DNA of 64,000 bases from an uncultured Lachnospiraceae bacterium. Lineage in GTDB: Bacteria; Bacillota; Clostridia; Lachnospirales; Lachnospiraceae. The notes beneath the pieces were generated by a model. It did no database searches and was not told the origin of the DNA. It worked only from the letters and a program-made list of their open reading frames with translations. Within the stretch, counting starts at the first letter, position 1. The number at the start of each line of letters is the position of its first letter. Of the stretch, positions 8,721 to 17,566 are shown piece by piece. The DNA is taken from contig CANQTL010000012.1 in the NCBI GenBank assembly GCA_947626775.1, positions 1 through 64,000 on the forward strand, given 5' to 3'. A program made the translations under genes and the position numbers.

Positions 8721-11087
8721 TTATATTTTATTGCTATATGGCAAAGACATCATATATTTTTTCATATACCCCAAATCAATTTCCCCTTTTTTATTTACCG
8801 GAAGTTTTATTCTTTCCGAATTCAGTCTGCTTTTTGTCAATTTCCTGCCATATATGTATTTGTATGAAAACTGTTTCATTACGGTTGCTATAAATAGTCC
8901 TGCATAAATATCCAATTCAAATCGGGGAATAAGTATACCGCAATCTGAATTTGCATTAAATCTATATCCATGAAATGTAACATAACCTGTCTTGCTGCCA
9001 TTCATTGATGCAGTCAAGCAATTGCTATATTGGGGCTTTTCGTCTGCAAAAAATGCAATTCCTTGATTTTCCCCATACGCAGAAACAATTGGACAACTAC
9101 CTTTTGTTAAACTAGTTAGATTATTAATCTTCCCTCTCTCTACAATAAATAAATCTTCGATTTTAAATTCTTTCCATTTCTTTACATTTAATTCCACTGA
9201 CACATTATTAGGTTCATACTTATCATCAAGCGAAGTCATTCCATGCTTAATTTCAAATGCCAAATAATCACGAATAGTTTGCTCAAAATCATGCTGCCTT
9301 ATCTTTAAAAAATCAACTTTCATATATGCTTCACATAACCATTCATCTCTATAGGAAACGCATTCTCTGGCACTCAAACCATCTTTTACATCTCTGTGCC
9401 TATATAAAGACAGCCACTCATTCTTAATGTCATTCCACTTATTGTTTACATCCACCCTTCCAACATATTTTCTCTTCTCAAATCCGTCGTCTTTACAATA
9501 GCCAAAAAACGTTTCAACCTTTTCATCATGCGGATTGTGAGCTTGCCATACCATTACGCATACATTTGTTGCTGTTGGATAAAAAATTTCATCAGGCATT
9601 GAAAATACGGCTTTCAAAGTATGCTTTTTAAATAATCTTTCTCTAACTTCTTTAAATTTAGTACCAATTGCGCAGCTCATAGGTACCACAACAACGCCTG
9701 TTCCTCCTACCACCAGTATATCTAAAAGATGTTCAACAAATTCTAATTCCACAACATCTTTTTGAGAATACGGCGGATTAATAAGTCCCACATTAATATT
9801 TTTTTCTTTAAGTTCTTTTACAATTTTACTATTAAAACAATCCCCTTTATAGATATTAGATTTTCCATCTTTTCTAATAATCATATTAGCAATAGCCAAC
9901 GTATATAATCCATCATCAAATTCAACGCCATATAGGCCGTTTTCCCTTATATTTTTTATCTCCTCTGGATTCGCATTTTTAAACATGTGACTCATTGCTG
10001 TTACCAAAAAAGAGCCAGAGCCGCAGCATATGTCGACCACTCTACTATTCTTATTAACATTTGCTAATTCGCACATAAATTCCGTTAAATGCTGAGGTGT
10101 CAAAACAATCCCTAATCCACTTCCATCTCCGCCAGAGTATTTTATAAATTCATGATAAAACACTCCTAATGCATCTATCGTACTATCCGCATAATCCATC
10201 ATAGGTTTAATCTTTAACTCAAGCTGTTCTATATACCAAGTTATTGATTTAAAATGTCCTAACGGAATTTCAGCAAATTTCGTATTTTCTTGCAATGTAC
10301 TAAATACTTGGTTGATATAATCAATTCTACTGTTCTTAATATCGCTTTCTTTAAGAACATTTTCAATAGCATTTTGTATATTTTGCATTACCAATTTATA
10401 CGAGGTCAATGCCATATATGTCTTTGAAAAATCAGAGTCATTTAAAGCAATTAAAATTCCTGCAATAAATATAGGCTTATGTGCTTCTGTTATTTTGATT
10501 TCGCGCAAATAATTATGCATGTCAATTGCTGTATTTCTAATTTCATCAAGTGAATATGCTTTCTGTAATTTATTTCCCTTCACCAATTCCAAATAATTTT
10601 TTGGCTCTAAAATAATATCTCTAGCCTTAATCATTTTAGAATATGTTTCCATTTTACATTGCCAATAAAACGTATCAACTTTTATATTACTAACCAATGT
10701 CCCACTTATAGCCACTGCTATAACATTATATTCCTGTTTCAAAAACTTCGCATAATAAAGCACACCATCAACGGCGTAGCCATTAGGTCTATTTAATTCT
10801 TCACTTTGGTGTTTTTTAACGGAATTTTTGCATTCAACCACAATAATTGTATTAATATCGTCATTAAACGTTATGATAAATTCCGGTTTTGCTTTTCCAT
10901 TTCCACCTTTAGAATAATCTTCCAGATTACATTCCTTTGGTTTTCCTCCGGCTTGCTTTAGTAAATTTTCTATTTTATCAATTGCCGAAACATCGCCCTG
11001 TGGAAATACATATCCAAAATCGTTTTTTCCAATTGAACATTTCATCTCTTTTAAGGTTAAGTTCTCTGTATATTGTTCAACAGCCAT
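8721..11087 (-). CDS. Single-chain restriction-modification enzyme (nuclease + N6-adenine methylase + target-recognition domain)
   Basis: A 788-residue fusion. Residues 1-130 look like a PD-(D/E)XK nuclease (PE at 68-69, ECK at 85-87 on a hydrophobic strand). The HsdM-like methylase core follows, with SAM motif DICCGSGSF at 352-360 and catalytic NPPY at 437-440. Residues about 655-788 resemble a type I S-subunit half (FKIEDLFIVERGKIN, then a recognition module with SIVSAYGENQG-like strands). This order is that of type IIG/BcgI-like enzymes that cut and methylate with one chain. Codon use is markedly AT-rich compared with both sides, so it is probably acquired. It has a good ribosome binding site (AGGAGGTACATTC) and no partner gene in the window. 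Confidence 0.85.
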   Translation of the reverse strand: MAVEQYTENLTLKEMKCSIGKNDFGYVFPQGDVSAIDKIENLLKQAGGKPKECNLEDYSKGGNGKAKPEFIITFNDDINTIIVVECKNSVKKHQSEELNRPNGYAVDGVLYYAKFLKQEYNVIAVAISGTLVSNIKVDTFYWQCKMETYSKMIKARDIILEPKNYLELVKGNKLQKAYSLDEIRNTAIDMHNYLREIKITEAHKPIFIAGILIALNDSDFSKTYMALTSYKLVMQNIQNAIENVLKESDIKNSRIDYINQVFSTLQENTKFAEIPLGHFKSITWYIEQLELKIKPMMDYADSTIDALGVFYHEFIKYSGGDGSGLGIVLTPQHLTEFMCELANVNKNSRVVDICCGSGSFLVTAMSHMFKNANPEEIKNIRENGLYGVEFDDGLYTLAIANMIIRKDGKSNIYKGDCFNSKIVKELKEKNINVGLINPPYSQKDVVELEFVEHLLDILVVGGTGVVVVPMSCAIGTKFKEVRERLFKKHTLKAVFSMPDEIFYPTATNVCVMVWQAHNPHDEKVETFFGYCKDDGFEKRKYVGRVDVNNKWNDIKNEWLSLYRHRDVKDGLSARECVSYRDEWLCEAYMKVDFLKIRQHDFEQTIRDYLAFEIKHGMTSLDDKYEPNNVSVELNVKKWKEFKIEDLFIVERGKINNLTSLTKGSCPIVSAYGENQGIAFFADEKPQYSNCLTASMNGSKTGYVTFHGYRFNANSDCGILIPRFELDIYAGLFIATVMKQFSYKYIYGRKLTKSRLNSERIKLPVNKKGEIDLGYMKKYMMSLPYSNKI

Positions 11088-11574
11088 GAATGTACCTCCT
11101 AAATCTTTTTACTATCTTGCGAATATTTCTTTATACCTTCTTTTTATTCTCCAAAGCCAGATTTCAATGATGTCAATTCTTCATAAACAATCTACCAAAA
11201 TATGTTCAGTTATGGCTATACGCCACTTTCTTTTACATTATCCCGCTTATATGCTATTATCTTAGCACACTTTCACTAATTTCACCACACCTTTTGAACT
11301 ATTGCATTATATACTATACTTTTAGCCCCCCCCCAGGGTCGAACGTGTGTTCTATCTCCAGCTTATCATAATTTCTATTTTTGTCAATAAAAAACGTTAC
11401 TGTACATCACTTAAAATCCAACACATTTAACAACTTTCCACAATTTCTGAAATCCCTGTAAAATTAAATTATCTGCCTGCTTACGGGTCATCTGCCAAAC
11501 CCTCGCGATGAACCTCGATTCCGCTGCGCTCCATCTCGGTCATCTCTTGGATTCCTATGGAATCTCGGATATAT
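11088..11574. other. AT-rich intergenic region upstream of the restriction-modification gene
   Basis: No gene seen. It holds the probable promoter region of the restriction-modification gene: a TATAAT-like box on the minus strand near 11305-11315 lies a few bases downstream of a C9/G9 tract (11326-11334). Further up (about 11385) is a TTGACA without a convincing partner. The 11500-11570 part is GC-richer, like the ribosomal flank, so the edge of the acquired segment is probably near 11450. Confidence 0.5.
11326..11334. repeat. C9 homopolymer upstream of the restriction-modification gene
   Basis: Nine consecutive C, about 240 bases before the restriction-modification start codon and next to a TATAAT-like box. 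Same length and orientation as three other tracts in the window. Confidence 0.95.
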
Positions 11575-11617
11575 AAAAAAGCACAGCCGCAAGTAAACTT
11601 GCGTTGTGCTTTTTTTC
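11575..11617 (-). terminator. Terminator after rpsI
   Basis: AAAAAAGCACA...CGCAAGT, a short loop, then ACTTGCG...TGTGCTTTTTTT form a long hairpin with A and T runs on both sides. It begins 26 bases beyond the rpsI stop and could work in both directions. Confidence 0.88.
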
Positions 11618-11642
11618 CATATCCTCGTTCCGCAGATCATCC

Positions 11643-12050
11643 TTATCTCTTTGAAAACTGTGGCGCTCTTCTTGCCGCTTTGAGGCCGTACTTCTTACGC
11701 TCTTTCATACGGGGATCTCTGGTGAGGTAACCCGCCGCCTTCAGAGTCGGCCTGTAATCTGCGTCCGCCTGCAGAAGCGCTCTCGCGATACCATGTCTTA
11801 CGGCGCCCGCCTGTCCTGTAAAGCCGCCGCCTTTGACCGTGACGATCGCGTCAAACTTGTCTGTGGTATCCGTAGCCGCAAGCGGCTGACGAACGATCAC
11901 CTTGAGCGTCTCCAATCCGAAATAATCGTCAATATCCCTCTTATTGATGGTGATCTGACCTTTACCCGGTACCAAATATACTCTCGCAACAGAGGTTTTT
12001 CTTCTGCCGGTCCCGTAATATTTTGCTGCTGATTTAGCTGACTTAGCCAT
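11643..12050 (-). CDS. rpsI: 30S ribosomal protein S9
   Basis: 135 residues. The conserved [13 protein letters not shown] near the N-terminus and the C-terminal basic tail RRAPQFSKR, which reaches the ribosomal P-site, are both present. It is the last gene of the rplM-rpsI unit, 29 bases after rplM, with a strong ribosome binding site, and is followed by a clear terminator. Confidence 0.98.
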   Translation of the reverse strand: MAKSAKSAAKYYGTGRRKTSVARVYLVPGKGQITINKRDIDDYFGLETLKVIVRQPLAATDTTDKFDAIVTVKGGGFTGQAGAVRHGIARALLQADADYRPTLKAAGYLTRDPRMKERKKYGLKAARRAPQFSKR

Positions 12051-12079
12051 TCTTATTTTCTCCTTTCAGTCCCTGCGAA

Positions 12080-12508
12080 TTAAAATGTTAATACTTCCGG
12101 CTTCTGCGCCGCATGCTGATGATCGGGGCCAGCGTATACGTGAAGTTTCGTGTACATTTGTCTTCCCAAGGGTCCCTTCGGGAGCATACCCTTTACCGCG
12201 TGCTCAATAACCCTCTCAGGATATTTTCTCATCATTTCCTTTAAGGTAGTTTCCTTCATGCCTCCCACATAATCGGAGTGATGATAGTAGATCTTCTGAT
12301 CCAGTTTTCTGCCCGTCACCTTCACCTTCGCGGCATTCACTACGATCACGTAGTCCCCCGTGTCCATGTGCGGTGTAAAGATGGGTTTGTTCTTGCCTCT
12401 CAGCACTTTAGCGACCTCGGAGGCCAAACGTCCGAGAGTCATATCTGCCGCATCGACCACGTACCATTTTCTCTCAATCGTAGCCGGGCTTGCCATAAAA
12501 GTCTTCAT
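12080..12508 (-). CDS. rplM: 50S ribosomal protein L13
   Basis: 142 residues, full length. Characteristic [23 protein letters not shown] and [12 protein letters not shown] segments are present. It is an early-assembly 23S rRNA binder and is cotranscribed with rpsI from its own promoter at 12690-12718, behind a leader of about 175 bases. Confidence 0.98.
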   Translation of the reverse strand: MKTFMASPATIERKWYVVDAADMTLGRLASEVAKVLRGKNKPIFTPHMDTGDYVIVVNAAKVKVTGRKLDQKIYYHHSDYVGGMKETTLKEMMRKYPERVIEHAVKGMLPKGPLGRQMYTKLHVYAGPDHQHAAQKPEVLTF

Positions 12509-12683
12509 GATATTACCTCCATAGTAACAATTCGTCTTTCGACTGTCTGCGCCGCTGTGCCGATTTTCCGGGCGGATGTCCGGGCCGCCTTTCCCAATCT
12601 GTCAAACAGCGGACAATCATTCTGCCATATTCAAAAAATGTCCTGCCGGGGCTTTGGCCGGACACTTTCAAACACTGTCACAG
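12509..12683 (-). promoter_or_regulatory. Long 5' leader of rplM-rpsI, possible autoregulatory RNA
   Basis: The transcript from the promoter at 12690-12718 would have about 175 untranslated bases. They contain several GC-rich complementary segments (for example GGCGGCCCGGAC facing GTCCGGGC-like bases). L13 binding leaders are known in Firmicutes, but the match to that family cannot be shown by eye. Confidence 0.4.
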
Positions 12684-12689
12684 TTACCT

Positions 12690-12718
12690 ATTATATTATA
12701 CGGTTCCGAGCGTGTCAA
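12690..12718 (-). promoter_or_regulatory. Consensus sigma-A promoter of rplM-rpsI
   Basis: Perfect TTGACA (12718-12713) and perfect TATAAT (12695-12690) with a 17-base spacer. Confidence 0.9.
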
Positions 12719-12778
12719 CCCGTTTTTTGCTTGATTTTCCAGCAGTATAATGATATCCGCTATAGTATCCCCCTCCGG

Positions 12779-13543
12779 TCAGCGCCGTACCTCCTCCATA
12801 AAAGCAATCTCCATCAGCGTCAGCCCGCAGGCTGGCGCGGTGGGTCCTGCCGCCTGCCTGTCCCGCGCCTCCAGAATATCCTGCATCCGCTCCGGCGGGA
12901 TATGGCCGCGCCCAACTTCCATCAGCGTACCGGCGATAATGCGCACCATATTATAGAGGAATCCGTTACCTGACACACGCATCACAATTTCATGACCATT
13001 CTGGTCAACTTCCAGAGCATCCACCCGCCGCACGGTCGTCTCCGCCTGAGTATCCGTGCTGCAGAAGCTCCGGAAATCATGCTCTCCCACCAGATACGCC
13101 GCCGCCTGACGCATCAGGCCAACGTCCAGAGGCACATAGGTATAGTGGGCGTACAGCCTCTTGGTCGGCAGTGGAAAAGGAGCGCAGTAGACGCGGTACT
13201 CGTAGGTCTTGCGGCTCGCGCAGCGCCGCGGATGGAAGTCCGCCGCCGCCTCTTCCGATTTCTGTATGCGGATATCCTCCGGCAGACTTCTGTTCAGCGC
13301 ATAGGCAATCTTATCCGCCGGAATCCGGCTTGCCGTGTCGAATACCGCCACGTTGCCCAGCGCATGGACGCCGGAATCGGTGCGGCTTACGCCGATCACT
13401 TCGATCTTCTCTCCCAGAAGCTCGGAAAGACATCGATTCAGAACGCCTTCTATCGTCTCCCCGTTCGGTTGTATCTGCCATCCGCGATAGCGCGTGCCGT
13501 CGTAAGCGACCGTAAGCATGACTCTTTTCATCGTTGCATCCAT
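12779..13543 (-). CDS. truA: tRNA pseudouridine(38-40) synthase TruA
   Basis: 254 residues. It converts uridines 38-40 of the tRNA anticodon arm to pseudouridine. The catalytic Asp56 lies in the family motif SRTDSGVHA, and the N-terminal YDGTRYRGWQ and C-terminal FLYNMVRIIAGTL segments are intact. The ATG at 13543 is chosen because GCAGG lies seven bases upstream; the Met four codons later has no site. It follows ecfT, as usual in Firmicutes. Confidence 0.96.
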   Translation of the reverse strand: MDATMKRVMLTVAYDGTRYRGWQIQPNGETIEGVLNRCLSELLGEKIEVIGVSRTDSGVHALGNVAVFDTASRIPADKIAYALNRSLPEDIRIQKSEEAAADFHPRRCASRKTYEYRVYCAPFPLPTKRLYAHYTYVPLDVGLMRQAAAYLVGEHDFRSFCSTDTQAETTVRRVDALEVDQNGHEIVMRVSGNGFLYNMVRIIAGTLMEVGRGHIPPERMQDILEARDRQAAGPTAPACGLTLMEIAFMEEVRR

Positions 13544-13624
13544 TTTTGCGCCTGCCGTGTCCTATCCCGGACGCCGGCGGCACAAAGCGCCTTTCTTCCG
13601 CGCATAACCGCTGATTCCGCGCGG

Positions 13625-14425
13625 TTATAGACAGGTCCGTATCACAATGCACAATGCGAAATACGCCGCCAGCACGCCGTAAGCGATGCGGTCTCTGGCC
13701 GCATATCTGAGCGGCTTCATCTTCGTCCTGTGCTCGCCGCCCCGATAGCACCGCGCTTCCATGGCCATCGCGAGATCATTCGCCCGCCGGAACGCGGAGA
13801 TAAAGAGAGGCACCAGGAGCGGCACCATCGCCTTCGCCTTCCTGATCAGATTGCCGCTCTCGAAATCCGCGCCTCTGGCGATCTGTGCCTTCATAATCTT
13901 ATCCGTCTCCTCCAGCAGAATCGGGATAAACCTGAGCGCGATCGACATCATCATCGCCACTTCATGAACCGGCACCTTAAAAATTCTCAGCGGTCTCATC
14001 AGCTTCTCCATGCCGTCCGTCAGGCTGTTCGGCGTGGTCGTCAGCGTCATCACGGACGAGCCGACGATCAGGAAGGACAGCCGCACCGCCATCATCACCG
14101 CAAGCTGAAGTCCTTCCTTCGTGATCCGCAGCTTCCACACGCTCACCAGCGTCTCGCCCGGCGTCAGAAACAGATTGAACACCACTGTAATGAGCAGGAT
14201 AAAGACGATCGCCTTCATGCCCTTTACCATATATTTGAAGGGTACGTTCGACAGTCTGATCATGACGGCCAGAAAAACTGCCGCCACCGCATAACCTACC
14301 CAGTTTTTTACCACAAAAAGCGACACGATAAAACAAATCGTCGCCACCAGCTTGACACGCGGGTCCAGTTTATGGATGACGGAGTCCGTCTGATAATACT
14401 GGCCCAATGTAATATCCCGTAACAT
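13625..14425 (-). CDS. ecfT: Energy-coupling factor transporter transmembrane subunit EcfT
   Basis: A 266-residue membrane subunit of group II ECF vitamin transporters, with hydrophobic segments near residues 25-60, 65-85, 105-125 and 240-260. The two coupling helices carry the expected Ala-Arg-Gly type signature (QIARGADFESGN) and an AMEARCYRGG motif. It starts three bases after ecfA2 and completes the ecfA1-ecfA2-ecfT module; substrate-binding S components are encoded elsewhere. Confidence 0.96.
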   Translation of the reverse strand: MLRDITLGQYYQTDSVIHKLDPRVKLVATICFIVSLFVVKNWVGYAVAAVFLAVMIRLSNVPFKYMVKGMKAIVFILLITVVFNLFLTPGETLVSVWKLRITKEGLQLAVMMAVRLSFLIVGSSVMTLTTTPNSLTDGMEKLMRPLRIFKVPVHEVAMMMSIALRFIPILLEETDKIMKAQIARGADFESGNLIRKAKAMVPLLVPLFISAFRRANDLAMAMEARCYRGGEHRTKMKPLRYAARDRIAYGVLAAYFALCIVIRTCL

Positions 14426-14428
14426 AGC

Positions 14429-15280
14429 TTATTCCTTTCCCAGCGCCTTCAGGATCTCTTCTTTTGCCTCTCCGATCGTCGTGGCGTCCGCCGCCACCGG
14501 CATCCCGCCTGCGCGAAGCGCCTGCATGAGATAAGTGACCTGGGGAGCGGCGAGACCGACCGCCTCCAGTTCGCGGTAGTGGGCGAACACTTCCTTCGGC
14601 GCGCCGTCGTACATCACGCTGCCCCGGTTCATCACAATGATACGCTCCACATACTTCGCCACATCCTCCATGCTGTGGGACACAAGAATGACGGTGATGC
14701 CCGTCTCCTCTTTCAGTCTGGCGATCTGATCCAGGATCTCGTCCCTGCCCCTGGGATCCAAGCCTGCGGTCGGCTCGTCCAGGATAAGCACATCCGGCTT
14801 CATGGCGAGCACGCCCGCAATCGCCACCCGCCGCTTCTGCCCGCCCGACAGGTCAAAAGGCGACTGATAGAAGTACTCGTCCTCCAGTCCCACCTGTTTT
14901 AACGCCGCATAAGCGCGCAGCTCCGTCTCTTTCTTGGACAGTCCCAGATTTTTCGGTCCGAAGCATACGTCGGAAAAGACGTCGATCTCGAAAAGCTGAT
15001 GTTCCGGGTACTGAAAGACCAGCCCCACCCTGCTGCGCAGCTTTTTCTTGTCATAATCCGCCGCATGGATATCCTCGCCGTTGTAATAGATACTCCCTTC
15101 TGTCGGCTTGAGCAGGCCGTTCAGATGCTGCACCAGCGTGGACTTGCCGGAGCCGGTGTGACCGATCAGTCCGATAAACTGTCCGTCGGGAATCACCAGG
15201 TTGACGTCCTTCAATGCGTGCACGGCCAGCGCCGTGTCGCCTTCATACACATAATTCACATGATCCAATATGATCGACAT
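14429..15280 (-). CDS. ecfA2: Energy-coupling factor transporter ATPase EcfA2
   Basis: A 283-residue ABC ATPase. Walker A is GHTGSGKST, the Q-loop VFQYPEHQLF, the signature LSGGQKRR and Walker B LILDEPTAGLDP. The start is placed at the ATG reading MSIILDHVNYVYEG, the usual family N-terminus; the frame stays open 29 codons further up without a family-like sequence. It forms a heterodimer with EcfA1 that drives EcfT. Confidence 0.96.
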   Translation of the reverse strand: MSIILDHVNYVYEGDTALAVHALKDVNLVIPDGQFIGLIGHTGSGKSTLVQHLNGLLKPTEGSIYYNGEDIHAADYDKKKLRSRVGLVFQYPEHQLFEIDVFSDVCFGPKNLGLSKKETELRAYAALKQVGLEDEYFYQSPFDLSGGQKRRVAIAGVLAMKPDVLILDEPTAGLDPRGRDEILDQIARLKEETGITVILVSHSMEDVAKYVERIIVMNRGSVMYDGAPKEVFAHYRELEAVGLAAPQVTYLMQALRAGGMPVAADATTIGEAKEEILKALGKE

Positions 15281-15413
15281 GATAACATTGTTACCCTTTC
15301 TTTCGCTTTGCCATGGCAGAAGCCGCCGATTTCCGGCTGCCGCCAAACAAGCTGCCGCCCCCGGCACACTGTTTAGGCTTCATTACGTCCTGACGGCTTT
15401 AATGACACTCCTG

Positions 15414-16277
15414 TCATTTCTGTCCGCGATACGCCCGCAGCAGCGACTGTACCAGTTCCTCCGACGTCAGAATGCCGTCCGGCAGATCGACGCCGCTCTT
15501 TTTAAGCTCATGGGCCAGCAGCGTCACCTGAGGCACGTCGAGGCGCAGTTCTTTCAGGCGCTCCACCTGGGAGAAAATTTCCCGCGGCGTCCCCTGCATG
15601 GCGATCCTGCCCTGATCCATGACAAAAACCCTGTCCGCGTGGACGATCTCTTCCATGTAATGTGTGATCAGCACGATCGTGATACCTTCCACGTCGTTCA
15701 GTGCCCGCACCGCGCGCACCACCTCCCTGCGCCCGTTAGGGTCCAGCATGGCGGTCGGCTCGTCCAGGATAATGCATTTCGGATGCATTGCAATCACACC
15801 CGCTATGGAGACGCGCTGTTTCTGTCCTCCGGACAGCTTATTGGGAGAATACTTGCGGTACTCGTACATACCCACCGCCTTCAGGCTTTCCTCCACCCGC
15901 GCCCAGATCTCCTCCGTGGGGACGCCCATATTCTCCGGTCCGAAGCCCACGTCCTCCTCAACCACCTGGCCGATAATCTGATTGTCAGGATTCTGGAATA
16001 CCATCCCCGCCTCCTGGCGGATGTCCCACAGATGCTTCTCGTCCTGCGTGTCCATGCCGTCCACCCAGACCGCCCCCTCGGTGGGATAGAGGATGGCGTT
16101 GATGTGCTTGGCAAGGGTGGACTTGCCGGAGCCGTTGTGCCCCAGGATCGCCACAAAATCGCCCTGTTTTACATCCAGATCCACCTCGTCCACGGCGCGG
16201 GTGATGCCCTCCACGTTTCCTTCCTCGTCGCGGCGTATATATTCAAAAACCAGTTTCTCGGTCTTGATAATCCCCAT
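15414..16277 (-). CDS. ecfA1: Energy-coupling factor transporter ATPase EcfA1
   Basis: A 287-residue ABC ATPase with [27 protein letters not shown] and [12 protein letters not shown]. It is the first gene of the ecfA1-ecfA2-ecfT-truA run, with its own promoter and an AGGAGAG ribosome binding site. In related genomes this gene normally follows rplQ directly; here about 6 kb of other genes separate them. Confidence 0.96.
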   Translation of the reverse strand: MGIIKTEKLVFEYIRRDEEGNVEGITRAVDEVDLDVKQGDFVAILGHNGSGKSTLAKHINAILYPTEGAVWVDGMDTQDEKHLWDIRQEAGMVFQNPDNQIIGQVVEEDVGFGPENMGVPTEEIWARVEESLKAVGMYEYRKYSPNKLSGGQKQRVSIAGVIAMHPKCIILDEPTAMLDPNGRREVVRAVRALNDVEGITIVLITHYMEEIVHADRVFVMDQGRIAMQGTPREIFSQVERLKELRLDVPQVTLLAHELKKSGVDLPDGILTSEELVQSLLRAYRGQK

Positions 16278-16308
16278 CGGACTCTCCTGTCAAACATTTT
16301 CTCCGCCT

Positions 16309-16337
16309 ATTATACTAACTAATCCGTCAAAACACAA
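16309..16337 (-). promoter_or_regulatory. Promoter of the ecfA1-ecfA2-ecfT-truA operon
   Basis: TTGTGT (16337-16332), 17 bases, then TATAAT (16314-16309), 32 bases before the ecfA1 start. An identical TTGTGT-17-TATAAT arrangement precedes the TraX gene. Confidence 0.75.
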
Positions 16338-16366
16338 GGTCTAAAGCGTCCCCGCCGGCCGGAGTG

Positions 16367-16395
16367 TTGTTTTTTTGCCGGCGATACCCTATAAT
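16367..16395 (+). promoter_or_regulatory. Promoter of the M15 peptidase gene
   Basis: TTGTTT (16367-16372), 17 bases, TATAAT (16390-16395), about 66 bases before the ATG at 16462. Confidence 0.6.
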
Positions 16396-16461
16396 GAGTG
16401 GCAGGGCAGAAGAATCTGCTGTGATAGAAGAAGATCCCTGCCCCGAAAGGAAGCGACACGC

Positions 16462-17475
16462 ATGTCACAAAATACATTCTCCGGCAAAAGGCCGGCTGAC
16501 AAAAAAAAATTGCTGAAAGCCATCGCAGGGCCGCTCACCTTCCTCCTGTGCCTGATCATGGTATGCGCCTTCCTGGCGCACTATCTGTTAGACTCGGAGA
16601 CGCTGTCGGAATACGCCGAAAATAACCCCGAAGCGGCATACGGAGACACAGGGAGCGCCAAGCAGCCTGCCACATATAACACTGCGGAAGGACAGGGGAG
16701 CGCCGAACAGCCTGACGCATATGACGCCGCGGAAGAACAGGGGAACGCCGAGCAGCCTGCCGCATATGATACTGCAGAAGAACAGGGCAAAGCCGCGGCA
16801 GACACTTCCTCTCCCGCGGCGCAGGAAGCGGGTGATGAAACCATGACAAAACAGGCCAACCCAAACCGCACCGTCTATCAGGACGGCTTTTACTATGAGC
16901 CGCTGAACGACGAGATCAAAGAACGCATCACGGGCGTCTCCTACCCGGAGGAAGGCTGCACCGTGCCCTACGAGGATCTGAACTACGTGGGACTTCTCTA
17001 TGTGGATTTCGACGGCAATGTACAGGAAGGGGAACTGATCTGCAACGCGGCGATCGCACAGGATATGGTGGAGATTTTCTATGAACTGTACCGAAACGAC
17101 TACCGGCTGGAGCGCGTCCGCCTGGTCGATGAATACGGCGGCGACGATACGCTCTCCATGGAGGACAACAACACTTCCTGCTTCAATTACCGGGTGGTAG
17201 ACGGCACTTCCACGCTCTCCAAACACGCGCTCGGCTGCGCCATTGACGTCAACCCCTACTACAATCCCTATGTCGTGTATAACAGGAACGGGAGCGGTGA
17301 AACCTACATCTCCCCCAGGGGAAGTGAGATCTACGCTGACCGCTCCCAAAATTTCCCATATAAAATTGACGAAAATGATTTGTGCTACAAACTCTTCACA
17401 GCACACGGCTTCACTTGGGGCGGCAGCTGGAACTCTACCAAAGACTACCAGCACTTCCAGATCACCCTGCCGTAG
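16462..17475 (+). CDS. Membrane-anchored M15-family D-Ala-D-Ala carboxypeptidase/endopeptidase
   Basis: 337 residues. An N-terminal transmembrane anchor (about 20-42) is followed by a low-complexity spacer holding three 15-residue repeats (AEQPxAYxxAEEQG type), then an M15 metallopeptidase domain (about 150-337). Zinc ligands are visible as His255 and Asp262 in SKHALGCAID and His331 in DYQHFQ near the C-terminus. It should trim peptidoglycan stem peptides outside the membrane. The ATG at 16462 follows GAAAGGAAG; the frame is open further up but lacks a signal there. It is a single-gene unit opposite to its neighbours, inserted between ecfA1 and rplQ. Confidence 0.88.
   Translation: MSQNTFSGKRPADKKKLLKAIAGPLTFLLCLIMVCAFLAHYLLDSETLSEYAENNPEAAYGDTGSAKQPATYNTAEGQGSAEQPDAYDAAEEQGNAEQPAAYDTAEEQGKAAADTSSPAAQEAGDETMTKQANPNRTVYQDGFYYEPLNDEIKERITGVSYPEEGCTVPYEDLNYVGLLYVDFDGNVQEGELICNAAIAQDMVEIFYELYRNDYRLERVRLVDEYGGDDTLSMEDNNTSCFNYRVVDGTSTLSKHALGCAIDVNPYYNPYVVYNRNGSGETYISPRGSEIYADRSQNFPYKIDENDLCYKLFTAHGFTWGGSWNSTKDYQHFQITLP
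16651..16785 (+). repeat. Three tandem 45-bp coding repeats in the M15 gene
   Basis: Units at 16651-16695, 16696-16740 and 16741-16785, each starting GGGA(G/A)CGCC(A/G)A and ending in GGA(A)(G/A)(G/A)ACAG. They encode the 15-residue linker repeats, so copy-number change keeps the frame. Confidence 0.9.
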
Positions 17476-17493
17476 ATTAACCTATCGCTTATT

Positions 17494-17558
17494 GCAAGAA
17501 TCGCAAGCGATTCTTGCGAAATAAGTCGGCAGGATCGCGAAGTGATTCCTGCCGACTT
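17494..17558. terminator. Two consecutive hairpins between the M15 and chemoreceptor genes
   Basis: GCAAGAATCGC-AA-GCGATTCTTGC (17494-17517) is followed by AAGTCGGCAGGA...TCCTGCCGACTT (17523-17558). Both genes converge here, so these probably act as a shared terminator. The first resembles the GAATCGC-type palindromes seen in the ribosomal operon. Confidence 0.6.
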
Positions 17559-17566
17559 GATTTCAG

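Noticed and set aside
12509..12778. A riboswitch or tRNA gene in the rplM upstream region
   Set aside because: No known riboswitch core or cloverleaf was seen; only a leader with several possible stems.
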